Assembly: GCA_001599715.1 (NCBI GenBank)
Contig: BCHU01000013.1
Coordinates: 1-64,000 of the forward strand
DNA length: 64,000 nucleotides
Reading direction: 5' to 3'
Source: Phaeotremella fagi
Taxonomy: Eukaryota > Basidiomycota > Tremellomycetes > Tremellales > Phaeotremellaceae
The notes under the pieces were generated by a model that did no database searches, had not been told where the DNA came from, and worked only from the letters and a program-made list of their open reading frames with translations. A program made the translations under genes and the position numbers. Positions 58,911 through 64,000 of the stretch are shown one piece after another (positions within the stretch are counted from its first letter, which is position 1; every line of letters starts with the position of its first letter).

Positions 58911-59999
58911 TTTGTGTGGTAGTAGTAGGTCCGTAAAAAGGAGTTAAAACCTTAGTTATTTTTAAAAGAATATAATTCTTTCAAGAGAAAAGAAAAAAAT
59001 CCATCCCCAATCTCTGTGCGATTAATATACCCACTGAACATCAGAAAAAAAACATTGAAAAACTTCAGAACAAATAACAAATCAATCTCTCAACAACGTG
59101 CGTTATTGTCCACAAGGTGAAATCTAAATAAAGAACATATCAAATTCAGATAAAGGTGAAAAAAGGTGTTGGAACTACGGATTGTGTGTTATTTTTGGGT
59201 TCTTTCTGACCCTTACGGCAAAAAGAACATTGTTCCTTCGGGAATGAGGAATAACGCGTAATCTATTCTTGGAATCTGGTTTAGGGTTTTCGTTGGTAAG
59301 GGTACTAACCTGAATTTATTTTTGACTTTTGGCTTACCAGTAAGTGGTACTTTGTTCGAATGCAGCAAGTTACCTTTTACACCTTTTTGGTAACCTTAAA
59401 CAAACATTTGATTATGCCGGTGCCGATTCAGGTTGTTTCTTCTTACCTTTTTGTTACCTTGACTTCTTGTAACCGAACTCAACAGGTATTTACACATGTG
59501 CGTGTAATATATCTATCCTTATTGGTGTACGTTCGTCAAATTCAAATTTATCTGATATTAAGATGACTGCGGTCACATTTCCATAAACGTAATCATCACT
59601 TGATTCATCGAACAACACGGATAACCGTATACTACAAGCACTCGTTTTCAATATCCATGATACACAACCTCTATTTCACTGACCATCCCATCCCACCTCT
59701 TCAAGGGCTACTATTCATAATCTTCTTTTTGGGTTTATTCTCGAGATAATTTCCACAATGACGAACCCATTGACGACCTGATCAATAGTTCCAGAATCAT
59801 TTATCCACAATTGAGTCGAATCTGAAATCTGAAACTGATTATAAACAATTAATATACTGATATCTACATTTAAACACCAAGGTATAGGGATTCGAGTATA
59901 AAGAAGGTTTGATATATCACAAACAGAAGATACAGATTGGATACTGAACACAAAACAATCAGCAATGATCAATCAACTTCACCAGAACTCACCCACACC
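58911..59999. other. Long AT-rich intergenic region
   Basis: More than 1 kb, clearly more AT-rich than surrounding genes. It contains the transporter's promoter on the left and the 3' flank of the bZIP gene on the right. Small frames (59360-59566, 59715-59972) show no features. Two imperfect stretches around GGTAACCTT/GGTTACCTT near 59370-59460 are the only repeat-like structure I noted. Confidence 0.5.
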
Positions 60000-61229
60000 T
60001 CAACTCGCACCACCCCTCCCGGCTCCCGACCTCAAAACCCTATTCTCCAATTCAAGCACAGAAATCCTCCCCATCAACGCCTTCTTCTCTTTCTCATGTA
60101 AATCAGTTAAAAAAGCCAAACGAGCTTCAAACTCTAAACTCAGATTCGACATTTTGTTGTTTAGTTCTCTGATCTGTTTTTCGAATTGGACCACCTGGAG
60201 TTTTTTGGATTCTCGAGATTTCTGAGCTGATCTTCGGTTAATGTCCCTGCGGTCTGAGAGGGGGTCAGAGAGGGATATATCGTCCTTGTATGAGAATTCC
60301 ACTTACGCTCTAACTGCTCTTGAGTTCTATTGGCATTCCTGATCGGTCCTGTAGAACCAGTTCTCCTCCCTGGCCCTCGTCTATTGATGACGGGCTTGAC
60401 ATCAACCCCACTTCCATCAGTGGTACTCCCAAGATCACTCATTTCCTCCTCTCCCTCGAGACTACCGACACTAGCTTCGTATTCGTTCTGACGGGGTACA
60501 GAGGCAGAAGTAGAAGGTGCACCTATACCGTTCCCCGTGACCCAGAACGGTTGGACTGTACCCAGAATAACAGGTTTAGCTTGGGTATAGTTGGTTCTGG
60601 TCATAAGTGGATTAACCAATTGTGGATGTTGTTCTTGAATGACCAATTCGGGGAATCCTGTTGCAACCAATTCATCATCTGTATCCATATCAGTTGTGGT
60701 GTAGAGATCAGAACCATCGACGGAACTATGATATTGAGAGTTGAGTGAGTCCCTACGTGATTGGGGTTGGGATACGGGTTGAGTTTGAAACGATTGACTA
60801 GGTTGAGAATCGATGATGTATTCTGAAATGTCGACATTAGACTGAGAGTTTATCGGTTGATCAGGGAAAGTTTGGATGGTGGGATCACGACGGACATCGT
60901 TGAGCTAAGAGAATAAGTCTAGAGCTAGATATGGGTACATACAAAAGCCCAACTGCCATCAAACCTAGCTCCGCCGTCGTCACCAACCAAACGGTCTTTG
61001 GAGTTACTAATGATAGTCTCGAGTTCTCGCCCCAAAGTATCTGTTGGCATCAAGAGACGAGCGTTGGGATGTTCAGTTGGACTTAGTGAGGAACGAGCCG
61101 GTGTAGGGATGTAGGTGTCGGGAGTGATTGTCATTCCTGATGAATTGAAGCTGCGGCGAGTGAGTGGGGGGTATACCTTGAGTGGTGTACTTACGAGTCT
61201 ATATGCTTTGAGGATAGTTTTGGGCCCAT
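60000..61229 (-). CDS. bZIP transcription factor
   Basis: DNA-binding regulator of the fungal bZIP class, about 355 aa over four exons. The basic region is RRDINRRSAQKSRESKK, with the Asn and Arg of the NxxxxxxxR contact pattern in place (NRRSAQKSR), followed by a leucine-zipper-like heptad region (LQVVQFEKQIRELNN to LEFEARLAFLTDLHEKEKK). The N-terminal two-thirds are acidic and Ser/Thr/Gln-rich, with GRRTGSTGP just before the basic region. A splice between EQLE and the basic region is needed. The start ATG at 61229 gives MGPKLSSKHID. No Cys-rich Yap1-type domain was seen at the C-terminus, so a Yap1 orthologue is unlikely. Divergent from the peroxiredoxin gene. Confidence 0.88.
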
Positions 61230-61611
61230 TGTGAGGGGGTTAAATTACATGAAAGTATGAGTAAAAGATGAAAGATGAAAAGTCAATCAACAATGACACT
61301 GTTATTACGAAAAGATAGTCACCTTTTTGATGGTTGACTCAACCGTCAAAATCAGGCACGCAAGGGTGGCAATTGTAAACAGCAAGTACAAGTACACGTC
61401 ATTTACTGGAATCAGCGTAAGAAGGGGGCTCTATTAAGTCTACCCCGCGATTGTTTACGAATTCTCCACGTGGCCTCCACTCTTGCGTGCTATGTGGCAA
61501 TCATCACATCGCCATCACTCAACGTTCTTTCCCTCCTCCTCTTTTCTCTTCCAACTCCATCTTCTCTCTCTCTTACTTACATCAACACCACCCCCAACAC
61601 TCACATCCAAT
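61230..61611. promoter_or_regulatory. Divergent bZIP/peroxiredoxin promoter with AP-1 site
   Basis: The 382 bp between the bZIP gene and the peroxiredoxin gene contains TGACTCA at 61335-61341, the palindromic AP-1/Gcn4-type bZIP site, and an ACGTCAT half-CRE near 61398. A pyrimidine-rich tract (about 61520-61580) precedes the peroxiredoxin start, as is usual for highly expressed genes in this group. Self-control by the neighbouring bZIP factor is a hypothesis. Confidence 0.4.
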
Positions 61612-62802
61612 ATGGCTCTTAGACTAGGTGACATCGCTCCAGATTTCGAAGCTGAAACTACCATCGGTAAAATCAGAGTAAGTCCGGTGTCCCTGTCAAC
61701 AACTAACATCCCAGTTCCACGACTACATCAAAGGTTCATGGACCATCCTCTTCTCCCATCCAGATGATTACGTGGGTATCACCTCTCATTTCAAAGCTAA
61801 CACCACCAGACTCCCGTCTGTACAACCGAACTCTCAGCCGTAGCCCTCTCCTACGCCGATTTCCAATCTAGAGGTGTCAAACTTGTCGGTCTTTCAGCTA
61901 ACAACGTCTCATCCCACGCCGGTTGGATTAAAGACATCGATGCGTTGAACCCATCAGGTCCTAACCTCGATTTTCCAATCATCGGGGATGAAGATAGAAA
62001 CGTTTCAACTCTTTATGGAATGTTGGATAACTTGGATAAGACTAATGTTGACAAGAAGGTGGGTATTTAGATTGGATGGCTGTTGACGCACCACAGGGCA
62101 TTCCCTTCACCGTTAGAACCGTCTTCGTCATTGACCCTAACGCTGTCATCCGTTTGACCCTCTCTTACCCAGCTTCAACTGGTGAGTTTTTGTGGCGATT
62201 TGATTTTTTTCGATTGTCTCAAGTGTTTTTTTTACTTCTCGTCATCCAAACCCTTCTTCTACATCATCTAGAGCTGTTTACTGACATTGTGACAAGGTCG
62301 AAATTTCCCTGAGCTGTTGAGAGTAATTGATTCACTTCAGCTCGGTGACAAGTACAAGGTGAGTCCAGGAAGAAATTGGGACGAAAAAATGGACTCGTAC
62401 TGACGATTTGGGATAGATTACCACCCCAGCCAGTAAGTTTGGTATTGCTTTAATTCATCCGCCTGTCGCGCGGGTTGGCATCATCGTCACATCTGTCCTA
62501 TCAATATGCCCCCCACCCCTCCTTCGATCAGAATACCGTACAGAGTAAGCTGACCCTCCCCTAGACTGGCAAAAAGGAGACAAAGGTAGGTCAACTCCAT
62601 TCAAAACAACTTCAGTCCCAACTAACACTCCTCTGCAGTTATCGTCCACCCCTCCGTCCAAGGTGAAAAAGTCAAAGAACTTTTCGGTGACGACGTTAAC
62701 GTTGTTTACGTGAGTTTACTGTCATTCACATGAAGACATGGGATGCTGATAAACACTTAGCCATACCTCAGATTCACTTCTGACCCATCTACCAAGGCTT
62801 AG
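61612..62802 (+). CDS. PRX1: 1-Cys peroxiredoxin (Prx6 type)
   Basis: Thiol peroxidase that reduces hydrogen peroxide and organic peroxides. Several short introns are removed to give about 220 aa. The peroxidatic Cys45 is in HPDDYTPVCTTE; an intron splits this motif between Tyr and Thr. The C-terminal extension with NWQKGDKVIVHP and YPYLRFTSDPSTKA is typical of the Prx6/1-Cys subfamily, and no resolving Cys is seen at the 2-Cys position. The N-terminus MALRLGDIAPDFEAET lacks a mitochondrial leader, so a cytosolic enzyme is likely. Start ATG at 61612. Intact. Confidence 0.95.
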
Positions 62803-63277
62803 GCTAGGGTGGGGAGTTTGAGTCGTGCGTTGATAAGTGAGGAAAAGACGTAGTTTGTAATTAAAAATATGCAGTTATGTGAAGTGGCATCTGTCCACCA
62901 CTCAGCGATGAGATGGAAATGAGATTGAAGGTTGATGTTTGATTGTACGAGAGTTCTTATCGCGTTGCATGACGACGTAGGTATACTCAGAGAGTGAAGT
63001 ATAAGACAGTCAAATCATACATTGAGAGATAGCATGAGAACTACTGTACTTGTAAGGAAGAATTGAGAAGAGGTTGGACGCGTCACGGAGTTAAGATGAT
63101 TGTCCGATGTCAACAAAAGGTTCAGTCTTCATCAACATCTCTGATTTCTGCATATAATTCCAACCAAGTGAGATTGATATCAACAAAGTGAAAAGAGGTA
63201 GACCTTGAGATAGTAAGACAACGGTTGAATCAACCTACAGAAGTGAAGAGAACTTGTTTGGATAAATAGATTTCGTG
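62803..63277. other. Intergenic region, promoter of gamma-tubulin
   Basis: About 475 bases between the peroxiredoxin and gamma-tubulin genes on the same strand. No gene, repeat or clear motif is seen beyond general AT-richness. Confidence 0.5.
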
Positions 63278-64000
63278 ATGGGTAGAGAAATCATTTCTTT
63301 GCAGGTGTGTAGTATCTATCAACAACTAATGTTGATTAAACTGACTCATGAAAATAGGCCGGTCAAGCAGGTAATCAAAGTAAGTCCACACGTTATTCCA
63401 ACCGTAACATGAAATCCAACTAACAAATTCTTCAGTCGGTCATCAAGTAAGTCCCCCCTCGTCGTTCAAATCAGATGGAAAAATATAATAACTCCCACCC
63501 CCACCCAGTTCTGGCAAAAACTCTGTTCGGAACATGGAATAACCCCAACAGGTCAACTTGAAGATTGGGTCCAAGATCCGTTGGGTAACGATAAAGGTGG
63601 CTTGGGGGATCGAAAGGATGTTTTCTTTTATCAGGCTGATGATGATCATTACATCCCACGGGCGGTGCTTGTTGATCTGGAGCCAAGGGTCAGTGTTCCT
63701 CTACTGATTTGGGAGAGGAGGTGAATTGTTGAATTGAAAATTCCCAGGTGATCAACACTATCCTCTCGTCACCTTTCAAACAACTTTATAACCCCGAGAA
63801 CATATATCTGTCCAAAGACGGTGGTGGTGCTGGTAACAATTGGGCTCAAGGTTATGGAGCTGGTGAGAAGGTTTATGACGATTTGATGGAGATGGTCGAT
63901 AGGGAGGCTGATGGGAGTGATAGTTTGGAGGTAAGTTTGGGTGGGTGTGGGTGTGGATGGGGATGTGGGTTGGATTTGAGTGACATTTGGGCTGGATTTG
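63278..64000 (+). CDS. Gamma-tubulin, 5' part, cut by window edge
   Basis: GTPase that nucleates microtubules at the spindle pole body. The visible exons encode about 150 aa of a protein normally near 450-470 aa; the rest lies beyond base 64000. The ATG at 63278 gives [18 protein letters not shown], joined through two short exons, one of only 11 bases (63436-63446). The identity is fixed by [44 protein letters not shown] and [12 protein letters not shown], which separate gamma from alpha and beta tubulin. Unusually, the nucleotide-loop GQCGNQ reads GQAGNQ, with Ala replacing the near-invariant Cys. No other oddity is seen. Confidence 0.95.

Noticed and set aside
1..64000. CRISPR arrays, insertion sequences, retrotransposons, tRNA and rRNA genes
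   Set aside because: Scanned for regular spaced repeats, terminal repeats, integrase or reverse transcriptase motifs and tRNA arm patterns; none seen by eye. A tRNA with an intron could still be missed without a covariance search.

Overview
The window is a chromosome end from a basidiomycete yeast, most likely a tremellalean such as Kwoniella or Cryptococcus sensu lato; I cannot fix the species. Base 1 lies inside telomere repeats of unit CCCCCTAA (TTAGGGGG on the other strand), the type known from Cryptococcus. Almost every gene is cut by many short introns (about 30-60 nt, GTAAGT/GTGAGT donors, CTGAC/CTAAC-like branch sites), which is also typical of that group. Gene ends below come from splicing the reading frames by eye; single splice sites may be off by a few bases.

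Subtelomeric metabolic zone (about 0.5-12.5 kb): a Dal5-type anion transporter and an amidase share a divergent promoter with three GATA-factor heptamers. They are followed by a 2-oxoglutarate/Fe(II) dioxygenase, two genes I do not recognise, a monocarboxylate-type transporter, an atypical short-chain dehydrogenase and a DUF6534 membrane protein. This looks like a nutrient-scavenging block, probably for organic nitrogen.

Transporter-rich middle (13-32.6 kb): mitochondrial protease OMA1, two paralogous SVOP-like transporters, an intronless alpha/beta hydrolase, an unrecognised two-exon gene, a POT peptide transporter, an HpcH/HpaI aldolase, an HxxxD acyltransferase, a second Dal5-type transporter (again with GATA sites) and a YheT/EMB8-type hydrolase.

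Core zone (33.7-64 kb): a homeobox factor, an ADF-homology plus PH-domain actin-linked protein, a nuclear-type cyclophilin with an RS-like tail, a decayed protein kinase-like gene with two in-frame amber codons, MBF1, a metacaspase, a giant (about 2,200 aa) membrane protein built from repeats and ten consecutive phase-1 introns, a small putative surface protein, a phosphate-family transporter, a bZIP factor divergent from a 1-Cys peroxiredoxin, and the 5' part of gamma-tubulin running off the right edge.

The most unusual items are the giant repeat-built membrane protein with a visible recent exon-plus-intron duplication, and the disabled kinase-like gene. I saw no tRNA, rRNA, transposon, CRISPR array or viral remnant.
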